DNA of 64,000 bases, taken from the NCBI RefSeq assembly GCF_900100765.1, contig NZ_FNFO01000004.1:124001-188000 (forward strand), written 5' to 3'. Below, one piece after another: positions 43,856-51,961 of this stretch. Below the pieces are notes generated by a model that worked only from the letters and a program-made list of their open reading frames with translations, was not told the DNA's origin and did not search any database. Positions within the stretch are counted from its first letter, which is position 1, and every line of letters starts with the position of its first letter. The translations under genes and the position numbers were made by a program. This DNA is from Catalinimonas alkaloidigena (GTDB lineage: Bacteria > Bacteroidota > Bacteroidia > Cytophagales > Flexibacteraceae).

Positions 43856-46663
43856 TCATTGCTTAAAATACACCCGGAAGGTGGTGCCTACCCCGACTTC
43901 GCTGGACACTTCGATCCACCCCTCGGCGTTTTCCATAATTTTTTTCACGATGTACAGCCCGACGCCCGAGCCTTCGACGTGGCTGTGCAGCCGCTTGAAC
44001 ATCCCGAAGATTTTCTGTTCCTGCGTATCGTCCATGCCCAACCCGTTGTCGGTAACCGACAAAACGGCGTGCTTCTCTTCCTGCCAGCTCTTCACCAGAA
44101 TGTGCACTGGGCGTTCCGGTGAACGGTACTTGATGGCATTCGACAGCAGGTTGTAGACAATGCTCTTCAGGTTTTTCCGAGAAAAGTAAAGAGCCTCGCA
44201 CGCGGCTACGTCCACCTCCAGTGTCCCTGGTGCGTCTTCGAGGGCATGGGCCAGGTCGAGGCGCACCTCTTCGATCAGCGACGCCAGGTCGATCTGGCTG
44301 TTGACTTCCTCGTTCTTTTGCAGCTTGGCGACTTCCGTCAGGTCGGTCACGGTACGTTTGAAGCGTTCGATCGACAAACCAATGGCACTGAGGATCTGCG
44401 CCACGCGCGCCGTACCCAGAATCTCTGGCGACAGCCGGTGGATCAGCGAGCGCATCAGCCCCTCGATGTTGTTGATCGGCGCTTTCAGGTCGTGCGAGGC
44501 GGCATAAATAAAATTGTCCAGATCGGCGTTGATGCGCACCAGTTGCGCGTTGGTCTGGCTCAGCTCGCGGTTACTTTCGTAAACTTCTTCGGTGGCGGAG
44601 GCCAGTTCCTGCGAAAGCTGCTGCCGGGCCTGTTCGAGCCGTTTTTGCGCCGTAATGTCCTGACACACACACATAAAGCTTCTGGGCACACCGTCCTTCT
44701 TCTTCAGGATGGAGACGTTGTTCGAAATCCAGACCTCCTCGCCCCCGGGGCGTATGCAGCGTTGCTCAGCAATAAAGGCTTCTCCGGTTTGCGAGAGCTT
44801 CCGGAAAAGGTCCATGTTACGAATCAGGTCGCTCCGGTGCGAAATGTCTTGCCAGGAACAGGTCCGCAGCTCGTCCAGCGGGCGGGCCGCAATCTGACAG
44901 AACCGTTCGTTGGCGTCAAGGATGCGCATGTTGAAGTCCAGCAGGAGGATGCCCGTGACGGTCTGTTCGAACATGGCTTTCAGGCGGGCTTCGTTTTCGG
45001 CCAGCGCCCGCGCCAGCATTTTCTGCTCGTGGATGTCGGTGGCCGTACCTACCCAGAACTCGACCTTGCCTTCGTCGTTGCGGTTGGGCACTACCCGCGA
45101 CAAATGCCAGCGGTATGCGCCGTCGTGGCGACGGTAGCGGTTTTCCATCTCGTAGGGCGTACCGTCCAGGCGTCCGCTCGTCCGGCGCACCTGAATCATG
45201 GAAACATCTTCGGGATGCAGTACGCTCATCCACCCCATGCCCAGGCTCTCGGCTTCGCTCAGGCCGGTGTACTGATACCAGCGCTCGTTGAAAAACGTGA
45301 TGCCGTCCTGCCCGGCAGAGGCGGTCCAGGCGATCTGCGACATGGAATTGAATACGCTACGGAGGTGCTGCTCGCTCGACTCGATGGCCTTACGCGCCCG
45401 GACCTGCTGCGAAACGTTCAACGCGGTAATGAGGACCGTTTCGACCGCACCGGCGGCGTTGCGCAAGGGCTGAAACACAAAATCGTAGTAACTCTCTTCC
45501 GGTTCGCCGGTGCCTTTGGTGTCGATCAGGGCTTTGAACTCGCGCCCCGTTTGCGCCCGCCCGCTGACAAAAACCCGTTCGAGCGTCTGCAAGATGCCCT
45601 GCCCGCTGATTTCGGGAAAAGCGTCCCGCCCCGGCTGCCCCAGGATGTCGCGCGAGCGCCCGAAGATCTGCAGGAACGAATCGTTCGCCATGTCGAAGAC
45701 CAGCTCCTTGCCACGCAACAGGGCCATGCCGACCGGGGCGACGGCAATCAGGTTGTGTAGCTTCTGCTTTTCGGCTTCGGCGACGGCGAGGGCTTCGCGT
45801 TCCCGCTGCTGGCTCAGTTGCAGCGCTTCGCTGGCGCGCCGCTGGTCTTCGATGTCGGTGCAGGTCCCAAACCACTTCACAATGCGCCCCGCGTGGTCGC
45901 GTAAAGGAAGTGCCCGCCCCAGAAACCAACGGTAGGTGCCGTCGGCACGCTTAAAACGGTACTCGATCTGATACAGGTCGCCGGTGCGTAGCGAATGGTG
46001 CCAGACGTGCAGGGTCCGCTCGTAGTCGTCGGGATGGAGCACGAGCGACCAGCCTTCCTTCATCGATTGCTCGTAAGTCAGGCCCGTGTATTCGTACCAG
46101 CGCTGGTTGAAATAATCGTGGTCGCCATTCGGCAAGGTACGCCAGACCATCTGTGGCATGTGATCGGCCATAAACTGGTATTCTTCCAGCACGGCCGTAA
46201 TCGTCAGGCGCGACTTTTGTTCCTGGCTGACGTCGCGCATGGAACCCAGCATCCGAACGGCTTTTCCCGCCGCATTCCGAACGATATAGCCCCGGTCCTG
46301 CACAAACACGTAGGCACCATCGGCACGGCGAAAGCGGTAGCTGCCTTCCCAGCGCTCTTCGCCGCGTTCCAGCGCGGCATAGATGCTGCCCACCAGGCGT
46401 TCGTGATCGTCCGGATGGATGCAATCGGCCCAGGCATCCAGGCGTGTGCCCACCACCTCCCACGGATAGCCGAAATGCGTACGGATGTGCTCGTTCCACG
46501 TCACCAGATCGGTGTCCAGGTCCCACTCCCACAGCACGTCGTTGGTAACTTTCGCCAGCAGCAGGCGCTGCTCTTCGGCCTGTGCCAGCGCTTCGGTGAG
46601 TGCCTGCACTTTCTGCGCTAATGCATTGGGATCGGTCTCTGACTTTTTTTCCAACGAATCCAT
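43856..46663 (-). CDS. Multi-PAS sensor histidine kinase
   Basis: 935 residues from ATG 46663 (MDSLEKKSETDPNALAQ); the longer frame upstream is spurious. Five PAS/PAC units follow an N-terminal helix. Typical PAC ends are RMLGSMRDVSQEQ, VKWFGTCTDIEDQRR, VETVLITALNVSQQ, EFWVGTATDIHEQK and SFMCVCQDITAQKR. HisKA has YAASHDLKAPINNIEG (phospho-acceptor His about 724), and HATPase_c has NLLSNAIKY, VTDNGLGMDDTQEQKIFGMF and GSGVGLYIVKKIMENAEG. No membrane helix, so a cytoplasmic sensor, possibly of redox or light-like cofactors. No response regulator adjacent. Confidence 0.93.
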   Translation of the reverse strand: MDSLEKKSETDPNALAQKVQALTEALAQAEEQRLLLAKVTNDVLWEWDLDTDLVTWNEHIRTHFGYPWEVVGTRLDAWADCIHPDDHERLVGSIYAALERGEERWEGSYRFRRADGAYVFVQDRGYIVRNAAGKAVRMLGSMRDVSQEQKSRLTITAVLEEYQFMADHMPQMVWRTLPNGDHDYFNQRWYEYTGLTYEQSMKEGWSLVLHPDDYERTLHVWHHSLRTGDLYQIEYRFKRADGTYRWFLGRALPLRDHAGRIVKWFGTCTDIEDQRRASEALQLSQQREREALAVAEAEKQKLHNLIAVAPVGMALLRGKELVFDMANDSFLQIFGRSRDILGQPGRDAFPEISGQGILQTLERVFVSGRAQTGREFKALIDTKGTGEPEESYYDFVFQPLRNAAGAVETVLITALNVSQQVRARKAIESSEQHLRSVFNSMSQIAWTASAGQDGITFFNERWYQYTGLSEAESLGMGWMSVLHPEDVSMIQVRRTSGRLDGTPYEMENRYRRHDGAYRWHLSRVVPNRNDEGKVEFWVGTATDIHEQKMLARALAENEARLKAMFEQTVTGILLLDFNMRILDANERFCQIAARPLDELRTCSWQDISHRSDLIRNMDLFRKLSQTGEAFIAEQRCIRPGGEEVWISNNVSILKKKDGVPRSFMCVCQDITAQKRLEQARQQLSQELASATEEVYESNRELSQTNAQLVRINADLDNFIYAASHDLKAPINNIEGLMRSLIHRLSPEILGTARVAQILSAIGLSIERFKRTVTDLTEVAKLQKNEEVNSQIDLASLIEEVRLDLAHALEDAPGTLEVDVAACEALYFSRKNLKSIVYNLLSNAIKYRSPERPVHILVKSWQEEKHAVLSVTDNGLGMDDTQEQKIFGMFKRLHSHVEGSGVGLYIVKKIMENAEGWIEVSSEVGVGTTFRVYFKQ

Positions 46664-46976
46664 GAGAAGCAGAACTTGGGTTTGGTGGCTTGATGCAAAA
46701 CCGCACAGACAGAAACAAATCCGACCTGATCCCGGCATGCCGGTAGCATGGCAACGCCCCGATGGCGTGTGCACCCTAGTCAGAAAGATAGCGATTTGGC
46801 GGCGCGATACGAACCCTGCGCTGCAACAAACGATCATTATTCTGCCAGCCCGCGAAGAACCGCCGGGGTCACCGGGGTTCCGGCGCGTCGAAACCTATTC
46901 GGAGCTACGTCGACGCACTCCGATGCCGTTGCATCGACCGTAAGATACGATTTATCTCACAACCCATTCTACCGGT
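46664..46976. other. Intergenic region between dcd and the multi-PAS kinase
   Basis: 313 nt, presumably carrying the kinase promoter. A perfect 12-bp palindrome CCGGCATGCCGG lies at 46732-46743, and a GC-rich imperfect repeat at about 46857-46890. No gene supported. Confidence 0.35.
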
Positions 46977-47501
46977 CTACTTCCCTTCGAAGTCTTTGTA
47001 GAGCAGGCTGGGTTGAATACCCTCGTTGTTCTGGTATTTTCCGCTTTTGTAACTATCCCAGTCGCCCTCCAGGGTGTGGTAATAGATCTGGCAGATTTCG
47101 ATGCCCGCGTAGATGCGAATCGGCTGCACACAGAAGATTTCGAGGGTCCAGAACCCGGAGAAGCCCACGTCGCCGAAGCCGGCCGTGACGTGCACAAACA
47201 GCCCCAGCCGCCCGACCGACGAACGCCCTTCCAACATGGGCACCAGCCCTTCGGTCCGGGTGTGTTCGATGGTGCGCCCCAGGTACAACCGGTTCATCTC
47301 CAGTTCGAGGCCTTCTTCGGGAATGGTGATTTCCTGCGCCCGGTTGGGCTTTTTCATGTCGAGCACACCGCGTTCGTACACCAGCATTTTATGATGCAGC
47401 CGCAGGTTGTAGCTGTTGGGGTTGAGCTGGGCCGGGCTGTAGGGATCGATGAAAATGTCGCGATCGAGGCGTTTCTGAATTTCCTTACCGGAGAGGATCA
47501 T
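46977..47501 (-). CDS. dcd: dCTP deaminase
   Basis: 174 residues from ATG 47501 (MILSGKEIQKRLDRDIFIDP). Trimeric dUTPase-like fold with NPNSYNLRLHHK, MLEGRSSVGRLGLFVHVTAGFGDVGFSGFWTLE (catalytic Glu and the RSS nucleotide-binding motif) and KYQNNEGIQPSLLYKDF. It deaminates dCTP to dUTP for thymidylate synthesis; some relatives also hydrolyse dUTP, and some dCTP deaminases act in phage defence. This full-length stand-alone protein looks like the housekeeping enzyme. Confidence 0.94.
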   Translation of the reverse strand: MILSGKEIQKRLDRDIFIDPYSPAQLNPNSYNLRLHHKMLVYERGVLDMKKPNRAQEITIPEEGLELEMNRLYLGRTIEHTRTEGLVPMLEGRSSVGRLGLFVHVTAGFGDVGFSGFWTLEIFCVQPIRIYAGIEICQIYYHTLEGDWDSYKSGKYQNNEGIQPSLLYKDFEGK

Positions 47502-47573
47502 GGGCAAGCGGGGTCATTTGAACGGGCAAACATACGCATCCCGCACGGCCCGAAAAAATAGGACCGACGCCGG

Positions 47574-47837
47574 TCACAAACTGAGGCCGCCCAGGCACAC
47601 GGAAAAGCCCACGATCAGCACCACCAGCATGCTGAGCAGCATGGCCCGGGCCGACTCCCGGCGTTTCAGGCTGAACAAAATCAGCGAGGCAATCAGCCCG
47701 CCCAACGTAAAAAGTACCACGAAGATGCCGATGCCCGCCGCCGCATCGGGAATGCTGCCCGAACTCAGGTACACGATGCCCCCCCACAGGAACATGGCCA
47801 ACAGGCTGATGCCACTAAAACGGGCCGCTCTTTTCAT
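47574..47837 (-). CDS. Short membrane protein with C-terminal SVCLGG motif (paralogue 1)
   Basis: 87 residues from ATG 47837 (MKRAARFSGISLLAMFLWGG). Three hydrophobic helices separated by a short KRRES loop. The last helix ends LLSMLVVLIVGFSVCLGGLSL. The same organisation and the S-x-CLG ending occur in the two genes upstream on the same strand. No family recognised. Confidence 0.6.
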   Translation of the reverse strand: MKRAARFSGISLLAMFLWGGIVYLSSGSIPDAAAGIGIFVVLFTLGGLIASLILFSLKRRESARAMLLSMLVVLIVGFSVCLGGLSL

Positions 47838-47964
47838 ACAAGGTCGAACCAATCAAATGAGCTACAAGATCCATTCCGGTAACGCAAAAAAGCAAGCGGT
47901 TGTTTGGAGATATGTTCTTTTGACGCTTTGCCCCGCACAACGTTGTGAGAGGAGTTGGAATACG

Positions 47965-48234
47965 CTACCCTAACGTGCCGCCACCCAGGCACAAAGAAAC
48001 GCCGATCACAAGCATCACCAACGTGCTGAGCAACATCGCTTTTCCTTGGTCAGGCTTCTTCTGCGCAAAGTAGCCGAGCGAAGTCAGGAATCCGAAGACG
48101 GCATGCACGATCGTCAGCGCCCCTCCTACCAACACGGCTCCCGTTGGTGAGCCGCCCGTCAGTGCGAAGCCGACAAACATGTACCCCAACAGCATCAGCA
48201 GACTGTATCCGGTATACCGACCCGCTTTCTTCAT
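47965..48234 (-). CDS. Short membrane protein with C-terminal SLCLGG motif (paralogue 2)
   Basis: 89 residues from ATG 48234; a GTG one codon upstream is possible. MKKAGRYTGYSLLMLLGYMFVG, a middle helix, then KKPDQGKAMLLSTLVMLVIGVSLCLGGGTLG. The aligned positive loop (KRRESARAMLLS versus KKPDQGKAMLLS) and ending mark it as a tandem paralogue of the 47574 gene. Function unknown. Confidence 0.6.
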   Translation of the reverse strand: MKKAGRYTGYSLLMLLGYMFVGFALTGGSPTGAVLVGGALTIVHAVFGFLTSLGYFAQKKPDQGKAMLLSTLVMLVIGVSLCLGGGTLG

Positions 48235-48265
48235 CACCTAAGACTCTTTTATGGAATGATGAAAA

Positions 48266-48332
48266 AAGATCTCTCACGAGCGTTCGAGATGACAGCCTCT
48301 ATTTTGTCATCTCGACCACCGGGAGAGATCTT
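48266..48332. repeat. REP-like nested palindrome
   Basis: Two perfect 10-bp stems are nested: AAGATCTCTC (48266-48275) with GAGAGATCTT (48323-48332), and CGAGATGACA (48285-48294) with TGTCATCTCG (48305-48314). Internal loops are 9 and 8 nt and the apical loop 10 nt. I recall similar TGTCATCTCG...GAGAGATCTT intergenic palindromes as common in Bacteroidota, of the type mobilised by RAYT transposases. It lies between two of the small membrane protein genes. Confidence 0.75.
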
Positions 48333-48369
48333 GAAACTACTCTTCAGCATCGCAAAAGTAGCCTTGCGG

Positions 48370-48639
48370 TTATAGTTGTGTGCTTCCCAGACAAACCGAG
48401 CCACCCACAAGCGTATGCAGGAGCCAGTCTTTTCCAATTTGGTTCTTTCCAATGGCAAAGCTGATGACGCTCACCACGACACAAATAAGCGTATGCAGGA
48501 TCAAGAGGTTCGTGAACCAAATTATCGCTCCCCGCATCCCTTCTCTTTTCAGGAATGACATTCCTCCGCTGACAAGCGCATACACCACGACCAGAATCAA
48601 TCCCCAGCCCGCCGATTCGCCCGCATTACGCATCTTCAT
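48370..48639 (-). CDS. Short membrane protein with C-terminal SVCLGS motif (paralogue 3)
   Basis: 89 residues from ATG 48639, which overlaps the radical SAM stop by 4 nt (ATGA), so translation is coupled. Three hydrophobic helices (WGLILVVVYALVSGGM, GAIIWFTNLLILHTLICVVVSVISFAIG, WLLHTLVGGSVCLG). The ending DWLLHTLVGGSVCLGSTQL aligns with the LLSxLVxL...SxCLGG end of the two genes downstream. The coupling suggests a working partnership with the radical SAM protein. Confidence 0.65.
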   Translation of the reverse strand: MKMRNAGESAGWGLILVVVYALVSGGMSFLKREGMRGAIIWFTNLLILHTLICVVVSVISFAIGKNQIGKDWLLHTLVGGSVCLGSTQL

Positions 48640-50036
48640 ACCCGCATCACCGGTTGGCGGGAGGTGGCCAGGACTTGCGCGCGGTCGTTGCGGTAGAAGA
48701 GGTTCATCGTTTCGAAGGGGATAATCCGCCCATCGGGATGGGCGATGTGGACGCACGACTTTTTGATGGCCCGCACGTCGAAATCCCACGCGTCCATGAA
48801 CTGCATGATGATGACGCGGAACAAGTTGCTGTAACTCAGGCCCGGCGCCTGCACCAGCGGGAGGCAGCACAGCAGCGACTCGAAATCGTCGGCGAGGCCG
48901 TCGACCGGGCTGCCCGTGCTGAAGATGCGGAGGACGCGCGCGTGCAGCTCGGGGTCCTGTTCGTAGACGATGGTGTTGCGGCCACTTTCCAGCAGAAGCT
49001 GCGGATCGACGTAGCGCGTCAGCGGAAAGACCTGATCGTCGAGTTTCAGCGCGTAGGCCATCGCCAGTGCATCCGGGTTGCAGGGCACGGGCACCACGTC
49101 GTTCGGCGTAAACAGCCCCGTCTGGTCGATCAGCTGTTGCCGCACTTCCGTCAGCGTCAGGCGATCTACCGTCGGGTCCGAATCTTCCACGCGCCCGGCG
49201 TATTGCGTCGGTTGGAGGGTCACGCCCCGCACACATTTTTGCTTCAGCGCAAAGTCCACGATGGCACCGATCTCGTCGTCGTTCAGCCCTTTCCGCAGCG
49301 TGACGACCAGCGTCGTCGACAGGTTCAGGCGGTTGAGGTGCTCCAGCGCTTTCATCCGCACATCCAACAGATCCTTCCCGCGCAGGGTCCGCAGCACCTC
49401 GGGGCGGAACGAATCGAACTGGAGGTAAATTTCGAACTTCGGTGTGTAGGTGGCCAGCCGCTCGGCAAAGGCGAAATCCCGCGCGATGCGGACGCCGTTC
49501 GTGTTCAGCATCACGTGGCGGATCGGCTTCGTTTTCACCAGATCCATAATCTCCCAGAATTGCGGATGGATGGTCGGCTCGCCACCGCTGATCTGCACCA
49601 CGTCGGGTTCGCCCTCGTTCGCCACAATGGCATCCAGCATCGCTTCGATCTCGGCCAGCGTCCGGTGCCGCCCGAACGTCGGCGATGACTCCGCATAACA
49701 GGTCGGGCAGGTCAGGTTGCAGCGGTCGGTTACCTCCAGCAGCGTCAGGCACGAGTGCTGTTCGTGGTCGGCACAGAGGCCACAGTCGTACGGACAGCCG
49801 TAGTGCACCTCCGTGTTGTGGCGCAGCCCGCTTTCCGACGGCTTGTTGTAGAGCCGCTGCTTCCGGTAGTACTCCGCGTCGGAAGCGATCAACACGTTGA
49901 AGTAGCCGTGGTCGGCGCAGGTCTTTCGCAGAAAAACTTTCCCGTCCTGAATGACGATCTTGGCATCGACCCGCCGCAGGCACGTCGGACACAGGCTCAG
50001 CGTAAAGTCAAAGTAGGTATACGGTTTAACGGCCAT
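48636..50036 (-). CDS. Radical SAM protein of the MJ0619/tetraether-synthase (Tes)-like superfamily
   Basis: 466 residues from ATG 50036 (MAVKPYTYFDFTLSLCPTC). The N-terminal region has CPTC, CADHGYF and CPYDCGLCADHEQHSC, extra Cys/His clusters as in MJ0619/Tes. The radical SAM core has VTDRCNLTCPTCYAE (C-x3-C-x2-C for the 4Fe-4S cluster binding SAM), VVQISGGEPTIHPQF, MLNTNGVRIA and FEIYLQFDSF. RGVTLQPTQYAGR matches the family RGVxxQPxxxxGR element. Archaeal Tes couples lipid tails into membrane-spanning lipids; bacterial relatives are mostly untested. A small membrane protein is coupled downstream, and an Lgt-family gene lies upstream beyond the AT-rich island. Confidence 0.83.
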   Translation of the reverse strand: MAVKPYTYFDFTLSLCPTCLRRVDAKIVIQDGKVFLRKTCADHGYFNVLIASDAEYYRKQRLYNKPSESGLRHNTEVHYGCPYDCGLCADHEQHSCLTLLEVTDRCNLTCPTCYAESSPTFGRHRTLAEIEAMLDAIVANEGEPDVVQISGGEPTIHPQFWEIMDLVKTKPIRHVMLNTNGVRIARDFAFAERLATYTPKFEIYLQFDSFRPEVLRTLRGKDLLDVRMKALEHLNRLNLSTTLVVTLRKGLNDDEIGAIVDFALKQKCVRGVTLQPTQYAGRVEDSDPTVDRLTLTEVRQQLIDQTGLFTPNDVVPVPCNPDALAMAYALKLDDQVFPLTRYVDPQLLLESGRNTIVYEQDPELHARVLRIFSTGSPVDGLADDFESLLCCLPLVQAPGLSYSNLFRVIIMQFMDAWDFDVRAIKKSCVHIAHPDGRIIPFETMNLFYRNDRAQVLATSRQPVMRV

Positions 50037-50100
50037 AACGAAAGAGGAAGAAGAGGGCACCGGCGATTGTAAAAGTGCTCTAGGCTTTATGAGTTAAAGA

Positions 50101-50400
50101 CTAATGCAAATTACTTACCATTAGAATTAATAATAGGTATGGAAAGGCAATTATCACCAGTAACATCAACTCAAAAATCAAAAACTGCTTCAAAGTCATT
50201 CGCTTTTTATGATATGCGACCGCTACCGTTATTAACAAGATCAAACCTATTAATACACTCACACCCATTAAGAGGAACTGATAAAAAGAAGATATCTCAA
50301 CAAAGGGTCTGAAAAGTGTCAGCGCCAAGTGAAGCAGGAAGTAAAGAACAATTATACCTTGTAATCGTACTGTTGTTCTATTTGGATTTGGATGTTCCAT
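50101..50400 (-). CDS. Small AT-rich hypothetical membrane protein
   Basis: 99 residues. Three strongly hydrophobic helices (LQGIIVLYFLLHLALTLF; FLLMGVSVLIGLILLITVAVAY; FLIFELMLLVIIAFPYLLLILMV) with a basic loop HKKRMTLKQ. Base composition is clearly more AT-rich than the radical SAM gene beside it, like the island genes further right. No family recognised. Confidence 0.55.
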   Translation of the reverse strand: MEHPNPNRTTVRLQGIIVLYFLLHLALTLFRPFVEISSFYQFLLMGVSVLIGLILLITVAVAYHKKRMTLKQFLIFELMLLVIIAFPYLLLILMVSNLH

Positions 50401-50510
50401 TGATAAATCTGCACGCGCTTCTCTTTTATCCCATATAAGATAATATCTCCTTCAACGCCTCTTGCTATAGAGCTAACTTTACTGAAAGAGTAACACGCGA
50501 CCATACATAA

Positions 50511-50558
50511 TGGTACGGTTTAACAGCATCGCGATGGTACGGTTTAACAGCATCGCGG
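50511..50558. repeat. Two-copy 24-bp tandem repeat
   Basis: The unit TGGTACGGTTTAACAGCATC plus GCGA/G occurs at 50511-50534 and 50535-50558 with one difference at the last base. It lies in the otherwise gene-free 50401-50672 gap before the esterase. Possibly a duplicated operator or a small slippage event. Confidence 0.7.
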
Positions 50559-50672
50559 AGTGAGGAGCACTTTATTTTGGAATACAATAGTAACTAATGA
50601 AGGAGGGATCTCTCTTACTGGTATCAGGTTTTCTTGAATGTAGTCTCTTACCTGTCCATCACCTCATCCATC

Positions 50673-51629
50673 ATGCCTACTCCCCTACCAAACCTGGCGA
50701 CAACGGCCCTGCTGGCCGCCTCTCTCCTCTTCGCGACCGCCGCTATGGCGCAAGACGGCACCATTTATCCGCTCGAAGCTCCGGCCGAGCCGAACGCCAT
50801 TCCCCTCAACACGGGCGGCGTCGACGACCAGCCCTCTTCTGAAACCTGGTTCCGCCAGTGGGGCGACCCGATGGCGCGGAACATCACCCAGGCAACCCTG
50901 ACGCCGTTTCTGCCCGAACCGGGCAAAGCGAACGGCGCGGCCGTGATCGTGGCCCCCGGCGGTGGGTTCCGGTGGCTCTCGATGGGCAACGAAGGCTGGG
51001 AAGTGGCGGAGGCCCTGGCCAAGCAAGGCATCGCCGCCTTTGTGCTCAAGTACCGCCTCCACCCAACTGACGAATCGCTCGAAGACTTCTCGGCCTGGAT
51101 GAATCGCCCCCGCCCGGCCCCCACCGCCTCTACCGACGCGTCGAAACCGGAAACGCCGCCGAGCCCACCGCCCCTGGACCTGTCTAACCAGCTTGAAGAC
51201 GCCGAAGCTGCCTACGCGATGATCATCAAACGGGCTAAAGAGTGGGGCGTCGACACCGACCGCATCGGCATGATCGGCTTCTCGGCCGGAGCGGGCCTCA
51301 CGATGCATTCGACGCTCAACTCCAAAACCATGAAGCTGGCCTTCATCGGGCCGATCTACGGCGGGATGGGTCCGGTCGACGTGCCGAAGGACGCGCCGCC
51401 CATGTTCAGTGCGATCGCCACCGACGATTTCCTGTTCCGTGGTCAGTTCGGCGTCATCGAGTCCTGGTACCAGGCGGGCATCCCGGTCGAGTTTCACCTG
51501 TACCAGAACGGCGGCCACGGGTTCGGCCTCGGCAATCCCGACCGCACCAGCAATCGCTGGTTTGAGGCGTTCATGCACTGGCTGGAAGTCAACCGCTTCC
51601 TCACCGCTCAGGCGCAGTCGGAGAATTGA
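50673..51629 (+). CDS. Secreted alpha/beta hydrolase (acetyl-esterase/dienelactone-hydrolase-like)
   Basis: 318 residues from ATG 50673, giving a signal peptide (LATTALLAASLLFATAAMAQ). The hydrolase core has APGGGFRWLSMGNEGWEVAEALAKQGIAAFVLKYRL, VDTDRIGMIGFSAGAGLTMHS (nucleophile Ser), FSAIATDDFLF (Asp region) and QNGGHGFGLG (His). A Pro/Ala-rich insertion at about 140-175 is low complexity. Similar to secreted acetyl-xylan-esterase-like carbohydrate esterases, though the substrate is not proven. High GC, like the chromosome background, and a strong terminator follows. Confidence 0.88.
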   Translation: MPTPLPNLATTALLAASLLFATAAMAQDGTIYPLEAPAEPNAIPLNTGGVDDQPSSETWFRQWGDPMARNITQATLTPFLPEPGKANGAAVIVAPGGGFRWLSMGNEGWEVAEALAKQGIAAFVLKYRLHPTDESLEDFSAWMNRPRPAPTASTDASKPETPPSPPPLDLSNQLEDAEAAYAMIIKRAKEWGVDTDRIGMIGFSAGAGLTMHSTLNSKTMKLAFIGPIYGGMGPVDVPKDAPPMFSAIATDDFLFRGQFGVIESWYQAGIPVEFHLYQNGGHGFGLGNPDRTSNRWFEAFMHWLEVNRFLTAQAQSEN

Positions 51630-51697
51630 TTCGCCCTTGCTTGTGGTAAACAACCGCAAGTAAATGATCCCTGGCGGACCAACTTAGCCTAGTTTCG

Positions 51698-51727
51698 GGG
51701 CTTATCCTTCGTAGGGTAAGCCCTTTT
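51698..51727 (+). terminator. Intrinsic terminator after the esterase
   Basis: GGGCTTATCC (51698-51707) pairs with GGGTAAGCCC (51714-51723), 10 bp with one G-U wobble and a 6-nt loop, followed by TTTT. A weaker hairpin (CTTGTGGT 51640-51647 / ACCGCAAG 51653-51660) lies just before it. The 51630-51961 gap holds these and the attC-like palindrome. Confidence 0.8.
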
Positions 51728-51813
51728 CCGTAGAGCCGGATGGGCCAAGCTCCCTACTTGTTGGGAGATAGGGCAAATTCAAGTTATATTCAACCCCTGA
51801 CGGACCGCACTTT

Positions 51814-51938
51814 GCCTAACGAGAGGCATTAGGATCTGTGTATGCGTAACTACACCTCTACTGCGACGCATACCGATTCTGGCGAGACGGAAGGCCAATA
51901 AGGAAATAACACACCTGTGCGTTGCACATAAATTAGCG
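51814..51938 (+). repeat. attC-like palindrome before AT-rich cassette 1
   Basis: GCCTAAC at 51814-51820 fits the integron R'' consensus RYYYAAC. GTATGCGT (51840-51847) pairs with ACGCATAC (51866-51873) inside. ATTAGCG at 51932-51938 marks the inferred left edge of the first cassette, and its TTAGCG is the complement of CGCTAA at the right end of the same cassette (52828-52833). The base before TTAGCG is A, not the expected G. Confidence 0.45.
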
Positions 51939-51961
51939 GTAATATTTTTAAAAATCAACCG

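Noticed and set aside
44246-45760. Long plus-strand frame of about 504 codons opposite the multi-PAS kinase
   Set aside because: It lies wholly antisense to a kinase with clear PAS, HisKA and HATPase motifs. The translated product has no domain logic and reflects the high GC content.
46732-46743. 12-bp palindrome CCGGCATGCCGG as an operator
   Set aside because: Short GC-rich palindromes are expected by chance in this background and there is no second copy or regulator beside it.
46977-47501. dCTP deaminase as an anti-phage defence gene
   Set aside because: The protein is a normal-length stand-alone Dcd with no fused or neighbouring defence domain, so the housekeeping role is the simpler reading.
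48640-49992. Long minus-strand frame overlapping the radical SAM gene in another frame
   Set aside because: Arg/Ala/Pro-rich translation without motifs; the other frame holds the complete radical SAM protein. Only its last 89 codons (48370-48639) are a real separate gene.
48636-50036. Radical SAM protein as a peptide-maturation (RiPP) enzyme acting on the small Cys-containing proteins
   Set aside because: The three downstream proteins are polytopic membrane proteins rather than leader-core peptides, and the enzyme's extra Cys clusters and QP...GR motif match the MJ0619/Tes type instead.
50511-50558. Possible CRISPR repeats
   Set aside because: Two directly adjacent copies without spacers, so not an array.
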